64,000 nucleotides of DNA from Vibrio sp. S9_S30 (GTDB taxonomy: Bacteria > Pseudomonadota > Gammaproteobacteria > Enterobacterales > Vibrionaceae), in contig NZ_JAAUWT010000007.1 in NCBI RefSeq assembly GCF_014694455.1, positions 181,318 through 245,317 on the forward strand, written 5' to 3'. This document shows positions 26,898 to 37,937 of the stretch, piece after piece (position 1 is the stretch's first letter; each line of letters opens with the position of its first letter). A model generated the notes under the pieces. The model saw only the letters and a program-made list of their open reading frames with translations. It was not told where the DNA came from and did not search any database. The position numbers and the translations under genes are program-made.

Positions 26898-28241
26898 ATG
26901 CTAGACAAATTAGTCATCGCGAACCGAGGTGAAATTGCACTTCGCATCCTTCGCGCATGTAAAGAACTAGGAATTAAAACGGTCGCTGTTCATTCAACCG
27001 CTGACCGTGACCTAAAACACGTATTATTGGCAGACGAATCCATCTGTATCGGTCCGGCGCGCGGCATCGACAGCTACCTGAACATTCCGCGTATCATCTC
27101 AGCAGCGGAAGTAACTGGAGCCGTCGCTATCCACCCTGGTTATGGTTTCCTGTCTGAAAATGCCGACTTCGCAGAACAAGTCGAGCGCAGTGGCTTCATC
27201 TTTGTGGGCCCTAAAGCCGAAACCATCCGCATAATGGGTGATAAAGTTTCCGCTATCACGGCAATGAAGAAAGCTGGCGTACCTTGTGTACCAGGCTCGG
27301 ATGGTCCTTTAGATGACGATCAATCGAAAAACAAAGCGCACGCGAAGCGCATTGGTTACCCAGTGATCATCAAAGCCTCTGGTGGTGGTGGTGGTCGCGG
27401 TATGCGCGTAGTTCGCAGTGAAAGTGAGCTAGTCGAAGCCATTGCCATGACACGTGCGGAAGCAAAAGCCGCCTTCAATAACGACATCGTTTACATGGAG
27501 AAATTCCTAGAAAACCCTCGTCACGTTGAAGTACAGGTGATTGCTGACGGTCAAGGTGGCGCTATCCACCTAGGCGAACGTGACTGTTCTATGCAACGTC
27601 GTCACCAAAAAGTCGTGGAAGAAGCACCAGCACCGGGTATTACGGCAGAAATGCGTAAGTACATCGGTGAGCGTTGTACGCGTGCTTGTTTGGAAATTGG
27701 CTACCGCGGTGCGGGTACGTTTGAGTTCCTATACGAAAACGGCGAATTCTACTTCATCGAAATGAACACTCGTATTCAGGTAGAACACCCAGTCACCGAA
27801 ATGGTCACAGGCGTCGACCTTATCAAAGAGCAACTTCGCGTTGCTGCAGGTCAGCCGCTTTCTTACACTCAAGACGACATCAAGATCAGCGGTCATGCGA
27901 TTGAATGCCGAATCAATGCCGAAGATCCAGAGCGCTTCTTACCTTCTCCAGGTAAAGTGGAACGTTTCCACGCACCTGGCGGTATGGGCGTACGTTGGGA
28001 GTCACACATTTACACCGGTTACACAGTCCCTCCTCATTACGATTCCATGATTGGTAAACTGATCACCTTTGGTGAAAACCGTGATGTCGCGATTGCTCGA
28101 ATGAAGAACGCATTGGGCGAAATGATCGTTGAAGGCATCAAAACCAATGTGTCTCTGCAAGAAATGATCATGAATGATGAGAATTTCCAACACGGTGGTG
28201 CAAACATCCACTACCTTGAGAAGAAACTCGGGCTTCAGTAA
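26898..28241 (+). CDS. accC: Biotin carboxylase subunit of acetyl-CoA carboxylase
   Basis: 447 residues, ATP-grasp fold. The glycine-rich loop [12 protein letters not shown], the catalytic region [26 protein letters not shown] and the expected length match AccC throughout. It carboxylates AccB-biotin using bicarbonate and ATP. Cotranscribed with accB; strong terminator at 28266. Confidence 0.98.
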   Translation: MLDKLVIANRGEIALRILRACKELGIKTVAVHSTADRDLKHVLLADESICIGPARGIDSYLNIPRIISAAEVTGAVAIHPGYGFLSENADFAEQVERSGFIFVGPKAETIRIMGDKVSAITAMKKAGVPCVPGSDGPLDDDQSKNKAHAKRIGYPVIIKASGGGGGRGMRVVRSESELVEAIAMTRAEAKAAFNNDIVYMEKFLENPRHVEVQVIADGQGGAIHLGERDCSMQRRHQKVVEEAPAPGITAEMRKYIGERCTRACLEIGYRGAGTFEFLYENGEFYFIEMNTRIQVEHPVTEMVTGVDLIKEQLRVAAGQPLSYTQDDIKISGHAIECRINAEDPERFLPSPGKVERFHAPGGMGVRWESHIYTGYTVPPHYDSMIGKLITFGENRDVAIARMKNALGEMIVEGIKTNVSLQEMIMNDENFQHGGANIHYLEKKLGLQ

Positions 28242-28265
28242 GCGTTCACGCAGATAAAAACAAAC

Positions 28266-28308
28266 AACACTCCCCGTGCGTGAGAAAATGCCGGGGAGTG
28301 TTTTTTTT
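28266..28308 (+). terminator. Terminator of accBC
   Basis: Eleven-base arms AACACTCCCCG / CGGGGAGTGTT followed by eight or more T. Confidence 0.95.
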
Positions 28309-28364
28309 ATCCAAATCAGCTAGACTCCACATCCAATTTCAACACGACAAAAAAGGTGCATTCC

Positions 28365-29252
28365 ATGCCCTGGATTCAAATCAAACTCAATGCGAGTGAC
28401 AAGAACGCAGAACAAATCGGCGATATGCTGATGGAAGACACGGGCGCATTATCCGTCACCTTTTTGGATGCCAAAGATACCCCTGTATTTGAACCTCTTC
28501 CTGGTGAAACTCGCTTATGGGGCGAAACAGACGTTGTCGCGCTATACGACGCAGAAGTCGATACTAAGACAGTATTGAGTCAAATAACCGCAAGCGGCCT
28601 GTTAGAAGACGGATTTGCTCACAAAGTCGAACAACTTGAAGACAAAGATTGGGAACGAGAATGGATGGAAAATTTCCACCCCATGCAATTTGGCAAGCGG
28701 TTGTGGATTTGCCCAAGTTGGCGTGATATTCCCGATCCAAACGCCGTGAATGTCATGCTCGATCCAGGTCTTGCATTCGGCACTGGGACACACCCAACCA
28801 CTTCGCTCTGCCTTGAATGGCTTGAAGGTATTGATCTCGAAGGGAAAACGGTTATCGACTTTGGCTGCGGTTCTGGCATTCTAGCCATCGCCGCGATAAA
28901 GCTGGGGGCAAGCAAAGTGATCGGCATTGACATCGATCCACAGGCCATTCAGGCATCCCGAGCCAACGCGCAGCGAAATGGCGTTGATCAGCAGCTAGAA
29001 TTGTTCTTGCCTCAGGATCAACCAGAAGGCTTACTTGCTGATGTGGTCGTCGCGAATATTCTTGCAGGTCCATTGCGTGAATTGTCAAGCGTCATCAAAG
29101 GGCTGATAAAACCAGAGGGTTTACTGGCCATGTCTGGTGTGCTCGATACTCAAGCCGAAGACGTTGCAAACTATTACCGTGATGAACTGAACATCGATCC
29201 GATTGTGGAACAATCAGAATGGTGTCGAATCTCGGGCAAGAAAAATGCCTAA
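28365..29252 (+). CDS. prmA: Ribosomal protein L11 methyltransferase
   Basis: 295 residues from ATG 28365 (AAAAAAGGTG upstream; the earlier in-frame GTG overlaps that site). N-terminal L11-recognition domain, then a class I SAM fold with [13 protein letters not shown] and IDIDPQA. It methylates L11, whose gene rplK is also in this window. Standard position upstream of dusB-fis. Confidence 0.96.
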   Translation: MPWIQIKLNASDKNAEQIGDMLMEDTGALSVTFLDAKDTPVFEPLPGETRLWGETDVVALYDAEVDTKTVLSQITASGLLEDGFAHKVEQLEDKDWEREWMENFHPMQFGKRLWICPSWRDIPDPNAVNVMLDPGLAFGTGTHPTTSLCLEWLEGIDLEGKTVIDFGCGSGILAIAAIKLGASKVIGIDIDPQAIQASRANAQRNGVDQQLELFLPQDQPEGLLADVVVANILAGPLRELSSVIKGLIKPEGLLAMSGVLDTQAEDVANYYRDELNIDPIVEQSEWCRISGKKNA

Positions 29253-29337
29253 ATGCAAGAGAAAATCAGCGCTCGCATTCTAATTGACTGAAATTTAGGC
29301 ATTTTAAAAACAAATTGTAAATGCTCAAAAATTAAGC

Positions 29338-29366
29338 TTTTCTCTTTGCGAAAAAATGCGTAAAAT
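29338..29366 (+). promoter_or_regulatory. dusB-fis promoter
   Basis: -35 TTTTCT, 17-base spacer, -10 TAAAAT, then the GC-rich discriminator GCGCGCCC. That type of discriminator is linked to stringent and growth-rate control, as known for the E. coli fis promoter. Confidence 0.65.
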
Positions 29367-29401
29367 GCGCGCCCTTGCTGGTATAGAACTGTAATGCTGT
29401 T

Positions 29402-30370
29402 TTGAAGATCGGAAACTATCAACTTAAGAACAATCTTATCGTCGCTCCTATGGCAGGGGTCACCGATAGACCCTTTCGAGAGTTATGTCTACGATACGGT
29501 GCGGGCCTAGCCATCAGTGAAATGATGTCGTCAAATCCCAAAGTATGGAAAACAGCGAAATCCCAACAACGCATGGTACATGAAGGCGAATCGGGCATTC
29601 GTTCGGTACAAATTGCAGGGGCAGATCCCCAGCAGATGGCAGAAGCCGCCCAATATAATGTCGATAATGGCGCACAAATTATCGATATCAATATGGGTTG
29701 CCCTGCTAAGAAAGTGAACAAGAAGCTTGCCGGCTCAGCATTACTTCAGCATCCGGACATTATCGAAAAGATACTGACCGCTGTCGTGAATGCCGTTAAT
29801 GTTCCCGTAACATTGAAAACCCGCACAGGCTGGAACACAGACAATAAGAACTGTGTTCAAATTGCTAAAATGGCCGAAGACTGCGGCATACAAGCTCTTG
29901 CTCTACATGGGCGAACTCGGGCTTGTATGTACAAAGGCGAGGCAGAATATGAAAGCATCAAAGCGGCTAAAGAGGCGGTTTCCATACCGGTTATTGCTAA
30001 CGGTGATATCGATAGCCCGGAAAAAGCCAAATTCGTACTGGAATACACTGGTGCGGACGCTTTGATGATAGGTCGCCCTGCCCAGGGTCGTCCATGGATT
30101 TTTCAGGAAATCCACTACTATTTGGAAAACGGCAGCACGATGGCTTCCCTTCCGATATCGGAGGTGAAGGACATTATGCTTGGTCATGTGAAGGCACTTC
30201 ATGAATTTTATGGGGAGTTTTTAGGTCCTAGAATCGTGCGTAAGCACGTTGGCTGGTACTTAAAAGAACATGAGCAAGCAAGTGAGTTTCGCCGTACCTT
30301 CAACGCCATAGAAGCAGCTCCGCTGCAACTGGACGCGCTAGAAGGTTATTTTGATAACGTTGCATCATAA
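29402..30370 (+). CDS. dusB: tRNA-dihydrouridine synthase B
   Basis: 322 residues, FMN-dependent. The start is TTG at 29402, since no ATG or GTG in frame precedes MKIGNYQL, which aligns with the family N-terminus; no clear Shine-Dalgarno site is visible, so translation may be weak. Motifs [31 protein letters not shown] (catalytic Cys) and [12 protein letters not shown] are intact. It forms an operon with fis, 24 bases downstream. Confidence 0.96.
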   Translation: MKIGNYQLKNNLIVAPMAGVTDRPFRELCLRYGAGLAISEMMSSNPKVWKTAKSQQRMVHEGESGIRSVQIAGADPQQMAEAAQYNVDNGAQIIDINMGCPAKKVNKKLAGSALLQHPDIIEKILTAVVNAVNVPVTLKTRTGWNTDNKNCVQIAKMAEDCGIQALALHGRTRACMYKGEAEYESIKAAKEAVSIPVIANGDIDSPEKAKFVLEYTGADALMIGRPAQGRPWIFQEIHYYLENGSTMASLPISEVKDIMLGHVKALHEFYGEFLGPRIVRKHVGWYLKEHEQASEFRRTFNAIEAAPLQLDALEGYFDNVAS

Positions 30371-30394
30371 TTACAGAAAAGAGCTAGACCGAAT

Positions 30395-30691
30395 ATGTTC
30401 GAACAAAATCTGACTTCCGAAGCATTGACAGTAACTACAGTGACCTCACAAGACCAGATCACTCAGAAGCCATTACGTGACTCAGTAAAAGCGTCTCTTA
30501 AAAACTACCTTGCTCAACTTAATGGCCAGGAAGTCAACGACCTGTACGAATTAGTATTGGCAGAAGTAGAGCAGCCACTACTAGACACCATCATGCAATA
30601 CACTCGTGGTAACCAAACACGCGCAGCCACTATGATGGGTATCAACCGCGGCACGCTTCGTAAAAAACTTAAAAAATACGGCATGAACTGA
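30395..30691 (+). CDS. fis: Nucleoid protein Fis
   Basis: 98 residues, the exact length of E. coli Fis. The C-terminal helix-turn-helix region ([20 protein letters not shown]) is identical or nearly so to enterobacterial Fis. It bends DNA, activates stable-RNA promoters such as that of the tRNA-tuf operon, and shapes the nucleoid. Cotranscribed with dusB. Confidence 0.98.
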   Translation: MFEQNLTSEALTVTTVTSQDQITQKPLRDSVKASLKNYLAQLNGQEVNDLYELVLAEVEQPLLDTIMQYTRGNQTRAATMMGINRGTLRKKLKKYGMN

Positions 30692-31038
30692 TCGCAGATC
30701 CGTTTTCTACCGAGCTTTAAAGCCCTGATCATTGGTCAGGGCTTTTTCTTTCATCAAACCCTCACCTTAAATTCAAATAAAGCTCAAAGAATTCACAAAT
30801 CGGCTCACGCTAAATTTTTCTTTATAAGTAATTACTGAATTTTTATTCGAAATTGCACTGAATTAAATGGTTTTGCGCATCTTTGGTTTAATTTATCTAT
30901 CTAGCTCACCTTTTTAAGGTTAATTAAAGGTTACCTTAAACTTTGAGCACGCTAGCTGCGTGTGACGAACAATGTACAACTTGATAAAAATTAAGAATAA
31001 CACGTCAAGAATGAACCAATTAACAAAGGATTGTCGCT
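30692..31038. other. 347-base spacer fis-chemoreceptor
   Basis: It contains the fis terminator, an AT-rich stretch, and an inverted repeat TTTAAGGT-N12-ACCTTAAA at 30913-30940, about 100 bases before the chemoreceptor ATG. No clear sigma-28 promoter was seen. Confidence 0.6.
30718..30747 (+). terminator. Terminator of dusB-fis
   Basis: AAAGCCCTGA / TCAGGGCTTT with a short loop and a T run. Confidence 0.92.
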
Positions 31039-32682
31039 ATGAATGGAATTAGCTTGCGCTCCGTATCCATCAAATCGCGGCTATACATCATGACGCTCAC
31101 TATTGCGTTACTGATGTTAGCGCCACTTATTTATATAAAATATGCCTATCACGCAGATCTGCTTACCGCTAAGCAGGTAAAAACTCGACATTTAGTTGAA
31201 ACCGCATACAGTGTCATTAATCATTTCTACCAGCTTGAACAAAATGGCACTCTCTCAAAAGAAGAGGCGCAAAGCCAAGCAAAGTCGGTTCTTAACGGAT
31301 TAAGGTACGAGAACAACGACTACTTTTGGGTTAATGACACCCGACCTTATATGATCAATCACCCAATTAAACCTGCGCTCAACGGTAAAGATTTATCCGG
31401 TGTTAAAGATCCCACCGGCAAATTACTGTTCATTGAGTTTGTTAACGAGGTAAAACAAAACAATGGTGGTGGGTTCGTCAATTATATGTGGCCTAAACCT
31501 GGGTCAGATATCGATATAGAAAAAATGTCTTATGTAAAACTCCATAAACCATGGGGTTGGATTGTCGGAAGCGGGGTATACATTGACGACGTGGACGCAC
31601 TATTTTGGGATCGTGCACAGTCAATCATTATGATTATTATTGGCTGTTTATTTGCTATGGCGTTGATTGCAACTTGGTTTGGCTACAGCATTACCACCCC
31701 CTGTGCTAAAACCGAAGAGGCACTTAATGACATTGCCGAAGGAGATGGTGATCTCACCAAAGAATTGCCTTCTGAAGGTAAAGATGAACTCAGCCATATT
31801 GCAACCGCATTCAATCTATTTACCAAGAAAATACGCTCTATTGTCACCGATATGGTCCCAGTAAGCCAAGGGATCACCAGTGCAGCAACGCAACTAAATC
31901 AAGTTGCGTCGAACGCATCTATTAAGGCAGGAGAGCAACATCAATCCGTCGATACCGTGGCATCAGCAATGAACGAACTCCATGCCAGTAACCAAGAAGT
32001 TGCTACGTCAGCCTCATCTGCCGCCGATGCTGCGCAACAAGCCGCTCAGCTGGGTGAGCAAGGGGTGAATGTCATCGACAGTGCGACAAATCACATGAGC
32101 TCACTGTCTGACCTATTAACGGAAACAGAGAAAAGTACCCTTCAACTCGCTCAGGATTCCGAAACAGTGAGTACCGTACTGGATGTGATTCGAGGCATTG
32201 CTGAACAAACTAACTTATTGGCACTCAATGCCGCCATTGAAGCGGCTCGTGCAGGAGAACAAGGACGGGGCTTTGCTGTTGTTGCTGATGAAGTTCGAAC
32301 CTTAGCCACTCGCACTCAGGCAAGCACCGATGAGATAGAGCAAATTGTAGGAAATCTGCAAGCCAGAGCGAAAACGGTCACCTCCGCAATGGAAAAAACG
32401 CAGGTTCAATCCAATGCCACTCATGAGCAAGCGAAAAAAGCAAGAGAGACACTGGCAGAAATAGGGCATCAAATCACCCATATTCTGGAACTGAACCAGC
32501 AGATAGCAGACTCCAGTGCCCAGCAGACATTAGCTACGGAAGAAATCAGTAAGAACTTGATTATCATTTCAGAGAACAGCGACCAGTCGACAACCCAAGC
32601 AACGCAGGTCGCGCAAGCGAGTAAAGTGCTGATGAGTAATGGTCAAGAGCTCGAAAGCATCATCCGCCACTTCAAGGTTTAA
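31039..32682 (+). CDS. Methyl-accepting chemotaxis protein, single Cache sensor
   Basis: 547 residues. Membrane helix 1 at about 14-30, a periplasmic single-Cache domain (about 35-190, with NDYFWVND and [17 protein letters not shown]), helix 2 at about 195-215, HAMP, then a cytoplasmic signalling domain whose tip ([20 protein letters not shown]) is canonical. No C-terminal NWETF-type tether for CheR. sCache receptors often bind carboxylates or other small ligands; the ligand is not known. AAAGGA lies upstream of the ATG. Confidence 0.93.
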   Translation: MNGISLRSVSIKSRLYIMTLTIALLMLAPLIYIKYAYHADLLTAKQVKTRHLVETAYSVINHFYQLEQNGTLSKEEAQSQAKSVLNGLRYENNDYFWVNDTRPYMINHPIKPALNGKDLSGVKDPTGKLLFIEFVNEVKQNNGGGFVNYMWPKPGSDIDIEKMSYVKLHKPWGWIVGSGVYIDDVDALFWDRAQSIIMIIIGCLFAMALIATWFGYSITTPCAKTEEALNDIAEGDGDLTKELPSEGKDELSHIATAFNLFTKKIRSIVTDMVPVSQGITSAATQLNQVASNASIKAGEQHQSVDTVASAMNELHASNQEVATSASSAADAAQQAAQLGEQGVNVIDSATNHMSSLSDLLTETEKSTLQLAQDSETVSTVLDVIRGIAEQTNLLALNAAIEAARAGEQGRGFAVVADEVRTLATRTQASTDEIEQIVGNLQARAKTVTSAMEKTQVQSNATHEQAKKARETLAEIGHQITHILELNQQIADSSAQQTLATEEISKNLIIISENSDQSTTQATQVAQASKVLMSNGQELESIIRHFKV

Positions 32683-32739
32683 TGGATTGTACACATCAAA
32701 GCGCCACGCATCCGTGGCGTCTTTGTTATCTATCACACA

Positions 32740-32767
32740 ATGGGCAGCCCGTAAGCTGCCCATTTTT
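32740..32767 (+). terminator. Terminator after chemoreceptor gene
   Basis: ATGGGCAGC / GCTGCCCAT followed by TTTT. A second hairpin (GCCACG/CGTGGC) precedes it at about 32702-32719. Confidence 0.82.
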
Positions 32768-32805
32768 ATGCCGAATAAGTCCATGACCTAACTCAAAGAG
32801 ACTTA

Positions 32806-33246
32806 TTATCGATCATCACAACAAACACTAGATTCCTGTACTTCCTCCCCAGCTAATGCCTCCAGTATTGAGCAATGACTGGCATTGTCATCTACGTGAC
32901 CACAGCACGCATCATTGATTTTCTTTAATGCTCGACGAATTCGAGTTAACTCGTGAATTTTTTCATCGATAAGAGTCAATTTCGCCGACGTGATCGACTT
33001 GACTTCAGCACAACTGTGCTCGGTCGCTTCGAGCTTAATGTCTAAAAGTTCACGAATTTCGCCCAAACTCAACCCAAGCGCCTTAGATTTAAGGATAAAC
33101 TGAACCTGTTTTTGGTTTTCTCCATCATAAAGTCGATAACCGGACTCACTTCGTCCTGCAGGCGATATCAACTGATTCTTTTCGTAGAAACGTAATGTGT
33201 CGGTGCTGACTTCACACCTTTTGGCTAGCTCACCAATCTGAAACAT
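32806..33246 (-). CDS. zntR: Zinc-responsive MerR-family regulator
   Basis: 146 residues. MerR-type N-terminal winged helix (FQIGELAKRCEVSTDTLRFYE), a long dimerisation helix, and metal ligands C79, C114, C115, H117 and C125 in the ACCGH...CSIL pattern that marks ZntR rather than CueR or SoxR. ZntR activates a zinc exporter gene elsewhere. It diverges from purH across a 320-base region. Confidence 0.93.
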   Translation of the reverse strand: MFQIGELAKRCEVSTDTLRFYEKNQLISPAGRSESGYRLYDGENQKQVQFILKSKALGLSLGEIRELLDIKLEATEHSCAEVKSITSAKLTLIDEKIHELTRIRRALKKINDACCGHVDDNASHCSILEALAGEEVQESSVCCDDR

Positions 33247-33310
33247 GCTTTTTTAACCTTATTGTTGCGATTTTGGTGTCAAAAACGGATTTTCCTAATT
33301 ATTTTTGTGA

Positions 33311-33326
33311 CACCAAACGATTGCGC
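33311..33326 (+). promoter_or_regulatory. PurR-like operator
   Basis: CACCAAACGATTGCGC shares the CAAACG...TTGCG core with the PurR consensus ACGCAAACGTTTGCGT (11 of 16). It lies upstream of purHD, a known PurR target in E. coli, so purine repression is likely. Confidence 0.65.
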
Positions 33327-33429
33327 GAGCTTTTTTGTCATAATTTAGTTAGAATACGCGCCATCAAATTTTGAGTTGAAATGAATACATCGACCAATCA
33401 AAGGTCTTTACCAAAACTGGTCAATATCT

Positions 33430-33505
33430 TTGCTCTCATGCCTCTTAATCATGGCATGACTGAATGAATAATAATTCTATTTATCTTTAATGAGCATAAG
33501 AGCAA
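33430..33505 (+). promoter_or_regulatory. Structured purH leader
   Basis: Two mutually exclusive pairings are visible: a local hairpin TCATGCC / GGCATGA (about 33436-33460), and an outer stem TTGCTCT...AGAGCAA (33430-33436 with 33499-33505) extended by ATG/CAT, which reuses the ATG of the inner hairpin. It ends about 60 bases before the purH ATG. Confidence 0.4.
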
Positions 33506-33566
33506 GTACATTTTTGGCAAATATCTTTAATCTAACTACTCTGTGAATTTGAGGAAGATGGAAGCA

Positions 33567-35177
33567 ATGAATAACGCTCGCCCTATTCGCCGCGCTCTTA
33601 TCAGCGTATCAGACAAAACCGGTATCGTTGAGTTTGCACAATCTCTTGCCGACCGTGGTGTTGATATCCTGTCTACTGGTGGTACTGCCCGCCTGCTTGC
33701 CGAACAAGGCATCTCTGTAACCGAAGTATCCGATTACACTGGATTCCCTGAGATGATGGACGGTCGCGTTAAAACACTTCACCCTAAAGTTCACGGTGGG
33801 GTACTGGGTCGTCGTGGTCAAGACGATGCCATCATGGAAACACATGGTATTAACCCCATCGATATGGTTGTGGTTAACCTATACCCATTCGCAGAAACTG
33901 TCGCGAAAGAAGGTTGCACGCTAGCTGACGCTGTTGAGAACATCGATATCGGTGGTCCAACCATGGTTCGTTCTGCAGCGAAAAACCACAAAGACGTAAC
34001 GATTGTAGTGAACGCACACGACTACGATCGCGTTATCGCTGAAATGGACGCTAACGAGAAATCTCTAACGCTAGAGACTCGCTTCGACCTAGCTATCGCA
34101 GCGTTCGAACACACAGCGTCTTACGACGGCATGATCGCCAACTACTTCGGTACTATGGTTCCATCTTACGGTGCCTCTTTACTTGATGAAGAAGGAAAGA
34201 AGGCTGATGAAGAAAGTAAGTTCCCTCGCACATTCAATCAGCAGTTCGAGAAGAAACAAGACATGCGCTACGGTGAGAACAGCCACCAAGCCGCCGCATT
34301 CTACGTTGAAGCGAACCCAGAAGAAGCATCGGTTTCAACCGCCCGCCAAATTCAAGGTAAAGCACTGTCTTACAACAACATCGCTGACACTGACGCGGCA
34401 CTGGAGTGTGTGAAAGAGTTCGACGAGCCTGCTTGTGTGATCGTGAAACACGCTAACCCATGCGGTGTCGCACTGGGTAAAGACATCCTAGAAGCGTACA
34501 ACCGCGCTTACCAAACAGACCCAACATCCGCATTTGGTGGCATTATTGCGTTCAACCAAGAGCTCGATGCAGCTACTGCGTCCGCGATTGTTGAGCGTCA
34601 ATTCGTTGAAGTTATCATTGCCCCTTCTGTATCAGCAGAAGCGGTTGAAGTGGTTGCGACGAAAAAGAACGTACGCCTACTTGAGTGTGGTGAATGGACA
34701 GCGAAAACATCTGGCTTCGACGTGAAACGCGTTAATGGTGGTCTTCTGGTTCAAGATCGTGACCAAGGCATGGTTGCTCAAGATGACCTAAAAGTAGTCT
34801 CGAAACGTCAGCCAACAGCGGAAGAGCTAAAAGACGCACTGTTCTGCTGGAAAGTGGCGAAGTATGTGAAATCTAATGCCATCGTATACTCGAAAGGTGA
34901 CATGACTATTGGTGTTGGTGCAGGCCAAATGAGCCGCGTTTACTCTGCGAAAATTGCTGGCATCAAAGCGGCAGACGAAGGTCTACAAGTTGAAGGCTGT
35001 GTTATGGCATCGGATGCGTTCTTCCCATTCCGCGACGGTATCGACGCAGCCGCAGAAGCGGGCATCAAGTGTGTGATTCAACCGGGCGGTTCAATGCGTG
35101 ATGATGAAGTGATTGCCGCAGCCGATGAACACGGCATGGCAATGATCTTTACAGGAATGCGCCATTTCCGCCATTAA
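33567..35177 (+). CDS. purH: AICAR formyltransferase/IMP cyclohydrolase
   Basis: 536 residues. Start at ATG 33567 ([19 protein letters not shown]), which has GAGGAAG nine bases upstream; two earlier in-frame starts overlap or precede that site. N-terminal MGS-like cyclohydrolase domain (residues 1-200) and C-terminal AICAR transformylase (KHANPCG with catalytic Lys-His, [11 protein letters not shown] near the end). Last two steps of IMP synthesis. First gene of purHD. Confidence 0.98.
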   Translation: MNNARPIRRALISVSDKTGIVEFAQSLADRGVDILSTGGTARLLAEQGISVTEVSDYTGFPEMMDGRVKTLHPKVHGGVLGRRGQDDAIMETHGINPIDMVVVNLYPFAETVAKEGCTLADAVENIDIGGPTMVRSAAKNHKDVTIVVNAHDYDRVIAEMDANEKSLTLETRFDLAIAAFEHTASYDGMIANYFGTMVPSYGASLLDEEGKKADEESKFPRTFNQQFEKKQDMRYGENSHQAAAFYVEANPEEASVSTARQIQGKALSYNNIADTDAALECVKEFDEPACVIVKHANPCGVALGKDILEAYNRAYQTDPTSAFGGIIAFNQELDAATASAIVERQFVEVIIAPSVSAEAVEVVATKKNVRLLECGEWTAKTSGFDVKRVNGGLLVQDRDQGMVAQDDLKVVSKRQPTAEELKDALFCWKVAKYVKSNAIVYSKGDMTIGVGAGQMSRVYSAKIAGIKAADEGLQVEGCVMASDAFFPFRDGIDAAAEAGIKCVIQPGGSMRDDEVIAAADEHGMAMIFTGMRHFRH

Positions 35178-35263
35178 TCGATTGGGTTCTCCCAGCGAAT
35201 AAACCAGATTAAGCCTCTCTATTATGAGGGGCTTTTGTGAATGTATTACTTAAGGATTACAAC

Positions 35264-36553
35264 ATGAACGTATTGATCATCGGTGCTGGCGGTCGTGAAC
35301 ATGCACTAGGCTGGAAAGCAGCACAGAATCCAAATGTAGAGACTGTCTTCGTTGCACCTGGCAATGCAGGGACAGCGCTTGAACCTAAACTCGAAAACGT
35401 CGCTATCGGTGTAGAAGACATTGAAGCACTTGTCGCGTTTGCCAAAGAAAAGTCCATTGAACTGACCATTGTGGGCCCTGAGGCACCATTGGTTATCGGT
35501 GTGGTGGATGCCTTCCGAGCCGCTGGCTTACCGATCTTTGGTCCGACAGAAGCGGCAGCTCAACTTGAGGGTTCTAAAGCGTTCACAAAAGACTTCTTAG
35601 CGCGTCACGCTATTCCGACCGGTGCTTACGCCAACTTTACAGAAATTGATTCGGCATTAGCTTACGTTCGTGAACAAGGCGCACCGATTGTTGTTAAAGC
35701 CGATGGCCTCGCGGCAGGTAAAGGCGTTATCGTCGCCATGACATTGCAAGAAGCGGAAGACGCCATTAAAGATATGTTGGCTGACAACGCGTTCGGTGAA
35801 GCGGGCAGCCGAGTGGTGATCGAAGAGTTCCTAGAGGGCGAAGAAGCCAGCTTCATTGTGATGGTCGATGGTAAAAACGTTCTGCCCATGGCCACCAGCC
35901 AAGATCATAAACGTGTGGGCGATAAAGATACTGGCCCAAACACAGGTGGTATGGGCGCATACTCGCCTGCACCAGTTGTCACTCAGGCAATCCACAACCG
36001 TATCATGGAGGAGGTGATTTACCCTACCGTGAATGGCATGGCTTCTGAGGGTCACCCGTACACTGGCTTCTTATACGCTGGGTTGATGATCGACAAAGAC
36101 GGCACACCAAAAGTGATTGAGTACAACTGCCGCTTTGGCGACCCTGAAACTCAACCTATCATGATGCGCATGGAATCGGATCTTGTAGAGCTATGTTTGG
36201 CGGCAATTGATGAGAAACTGGATCAAGTGGAATCGAAATGGGATCCACGTGCCTCCATCGGTATTGTGCTAGCCGCGGGTGGTTACCCAGCTGCATACAA
36301 CAAAGGGGATGTAATTTCTGGTCTTCCTCAACAAGAAGTTGAAGGCGAGAAAGTATTCCACGCTGGTACGGCGAACAAAGATGGCGATATCGTCACAAAC
36401 GGTGGTCGCGTCCTTTGTGCAACCGCCCTAGGCAATAGCGTATCAGAAGCACAACAACGTGCTTACGAACTGGCAAAACAGATTCGCTGGGAAGGTGTCT
36501 TCCACCGCAGCGACATTGGTTATCGAGCGATTGCTCGTGAGCAAGAAAAATAA
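35264..36553 (+). CDS. purD: Phosphoribosylamine-glycine ligase
   Basis: 429 residues from ATG 35264 ([15 protein letters not shown]), the conserved family start; the upstream in-frame start at 35237 has no ribosome site. ATP-grasp fold with [11 protein letters not shown] and [12 protein letters not shown]. Makes glycinamide ribonucleotide in purine synthesis. Cotranscribed with purH. Confidence 0.98.
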   Translation: MNVLIIGAGGREHALGWKAAQNPNVETVFVAPGNAGTALEPKLENVAIGVEDIEALVAFAKEKSIELTIVGPEAPLVIGVVDAFRAAGLPIFGPTEAAAQLEGSKAFTKDFLARHAIPTGAYANFTEIDSALAYVREQGAPIVVKADGLAAGKGVIVAMTLQEAEDAIKDMLADNAFGEAGSRVVIEEFLEGEEASFIVMVDGKNVLPMATSQDHKRVGDKDTGPNTGGMGAYSPAPVVTQAIHNRIMEEVIYPTVNGMASEGHPYTGFLYAGLMIDKDGTPKVIEYNCRFGDPETQPIMMRMESDLVELCLAAIDEKLDQVESKWDPRASIGIVLAAGGYPAAYNKGDVISGLPQQEVEGEKVFHAGTANKDGDIVTNGGRVLCATALGNSVSEAQQRAYELAKQIRWEGVFHRSDIGYRAIAREQEK

Positions 36554-36576
36554 CGCTTCACGCGTGTATAAATCAA

Positions 36577-36605
36577 AAAAGGCACTCATTGAGTGCCTTT
36601 TTTGT
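36577..36605 (+). terminator. Terminator of purHD
   Basis: AAAAGGCACTCA / TGAGTGCCTTTT, nearly loopless, with a T run. Confidence 0.92.
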
Positions 36606-36664
36606 CTGTTCGTTTTGAGTGTCCTTAACCTCAACGCTGGATAAGAAACACAATAAGTTATTAC

Positions 36665-37363
36665 TTAATTCTGCTCGATAAACGATGGGCGTGTAATGCA
36701 ATCCTGGTTATCTTCCGACAACATCAGCAAATCATTCACAGAAAGCGTCTTAAGCTCTTTTTTACCAATAAACGCAACGTAGCTATCGACGGTCGACAAA
36801 CGATTAACCACGAAGCTGGGAAGTATCTGATTGAAAGCTAATTTCTCGTACTCCCTACCATCACAGGCTTCAAACGTTTTCCCATCCCAATACCCTTGGA
36901 TAAGTTCTAAGTTATCTTTGTCTTGGGCTTCCGTTGTTTCCACAACCAAAATGGCTTCTTGCTGATAGCGTTCGATTTGCTTCTCAGGAATAGGCAAAAC
37001 TTTACCATCCAACCGAAGCTGTTGGTAAACGGCCTCACCAGAAGCACTAAATCGTAAATGGACACGATAAGGCACGAGCTCTTGCTCGTCATTGGTTCGA
37101 TAACCTTCTCGAATCAACTCACGGAGCACATCCCCTTGCCAAGCGTAGTCTGTACGGTAGTAGCCATAATCTCCAGACGTCACATAATCAGCTGCCGAAT
37201 AGGCGCTGCCTAGCCTTTTGGTAAACCAATAAAAGCTTTTGGAATCCCCTATAGATTGCCCACCAGAATAAGAAGCATACTGGTTTGCTTGGGGTATGTT
37301 AGAACTTGAAGAGCAACCAACTAGCGTGGCGAATAACAGAGGTGCGTAAAAGTATCGCTTCAT
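36665..37363 (-). CDS. DUF1481 lipoprotein, YjaH-like
   Basis: 232 residues. Signal peptide with a lipobox (LVGCSSSS, Cys16), so it should be a lipid-anchored envelope protein. It follows hupA, as yjaH does in E. coli, which supports the DUF1481/YjaH assignment. Function not known. A strong hairpin (37370-37397) separates it from hupA. Confidence 0.85.
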   Translation of the reverse strand: MKRYFYAPLLFATLVGCSSSSNIPQANQYASYSGGQSIGDSKSFYWFTKRLGSAYSAADYVTSGDYGYYRTDYAWQGDVLRELIREGYRTNDEQELVPYRVHLRFSASGEAVYQQLRLDGKVLPIPEKQIERYQQEAILVVETTEAQDKDNLELIQGYWDGKTFEACDGREYEKLAFNQILPSFVVNRLSTVDSYVAFIGKKELKTLSVNDLLMLSEDNQDCITRPSFIEQN

Positions 37364-37369
37364 AAAATA

Positions 37370-37397
37370 ACTACGCCGAGTAAAAACTCGGCGTAGT
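37370..37397 (-). terminator. Hairpin between hupA and yjaH-like gene
   Basis: Perfect 11-base arms ACTACGCCGAG / CTCGGCGTAGT around six bases, then TATTTTAT on the minus strand. It probably ends most hupA transcripts and lets some read through. Confidence 0.78.
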
Positions 37398-37402
37398 ATA
37401 AA

Positions 37403-37675
37403 TTAGTTCACTGACTCTTTCAGTGCTTTACCAGCGACAAATGCCGGAACATTCGCTGCTGCAATTTGAATCTCGTCGCCAGTCTTAGGGTTGCGACCAG
37501 TACGAGCTGCACGATGGTTTACTTTGAATGTACCAAAACCGATAAGTTGAACCTGGTCACCCTCTTTAAGAGCTTCAGTTACTCCACCAAGAGTCGCTTC
37601 AAGAGCTGTTTTTGCTTGTGCTTTAGAGAGATCAGCTTTTTCTGCGATGAAGTCGATGAGTTGGGTCTTGTTCAT
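37403..37675 (-). CDS. hupA: DNA-binding protein HU-alpha
   Basis: 90 residues, typical HU length. Conserved beta-arm region ([19 protein letters not shown]) with the intercalating proline. Abundant nucleoid protein that bends and compacts DNA. Minus strand, in the E. coli-like order yjaG-hupA-yjaH, although a CNNM gene is inserted here between yjaG and hupA. Confidence 0.97.
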   Translation of the reverse strand: MNKTQLIDFIAEKADLSKAQAKTALEATLGGVTEALKEGDQVQLIGFGTFKVNHRAARTGRNPKTGDEIQIAAANVPAFVAGKALKESVN

Positions 37676-37937
37676 TAGGTTTCCCTTCTTGTGTGTTTTT
37701 CGAAATCTAATTCACTGTAATCCATAAATGCCTGTTGTGGCAAAGGTTTGTCACCTCACTTTCGCTCTTCTGCCGATTTTTTAGCCGGATTATGAGCTTT
37801 ACCTCACAATTTGTTACGAGTTTTCTCACTCCTGAGCTTGTTTTTCTTCTGTTCAGAACCGATTTATAGCCTAGTCGATAGTTCGTTTCCATTGGGATTC
37901 TATTGATATCGATACTAACAATTGATTGTAGGAAACT

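Larger units (their letters stand above)
33247..33566. promoter_or_regulatory. zntR-purH divergent regulatory region
   Basis: 320 bases with a 9-base perfect inverted repeat TTTGGTGTC (33272-33280) / GACACCAAA (33309-33317), a PurR-like box at 33311, and a structured purH leader. No ORF or RNA gene is evident. Confidence 0.6.

Noticed and set aside
33247..33566. rRNA operon near purH, as in E. coli rrnE
   Set aside because: No rRNA sequence lies anywhere in the window; only a regulatory spacer is present.
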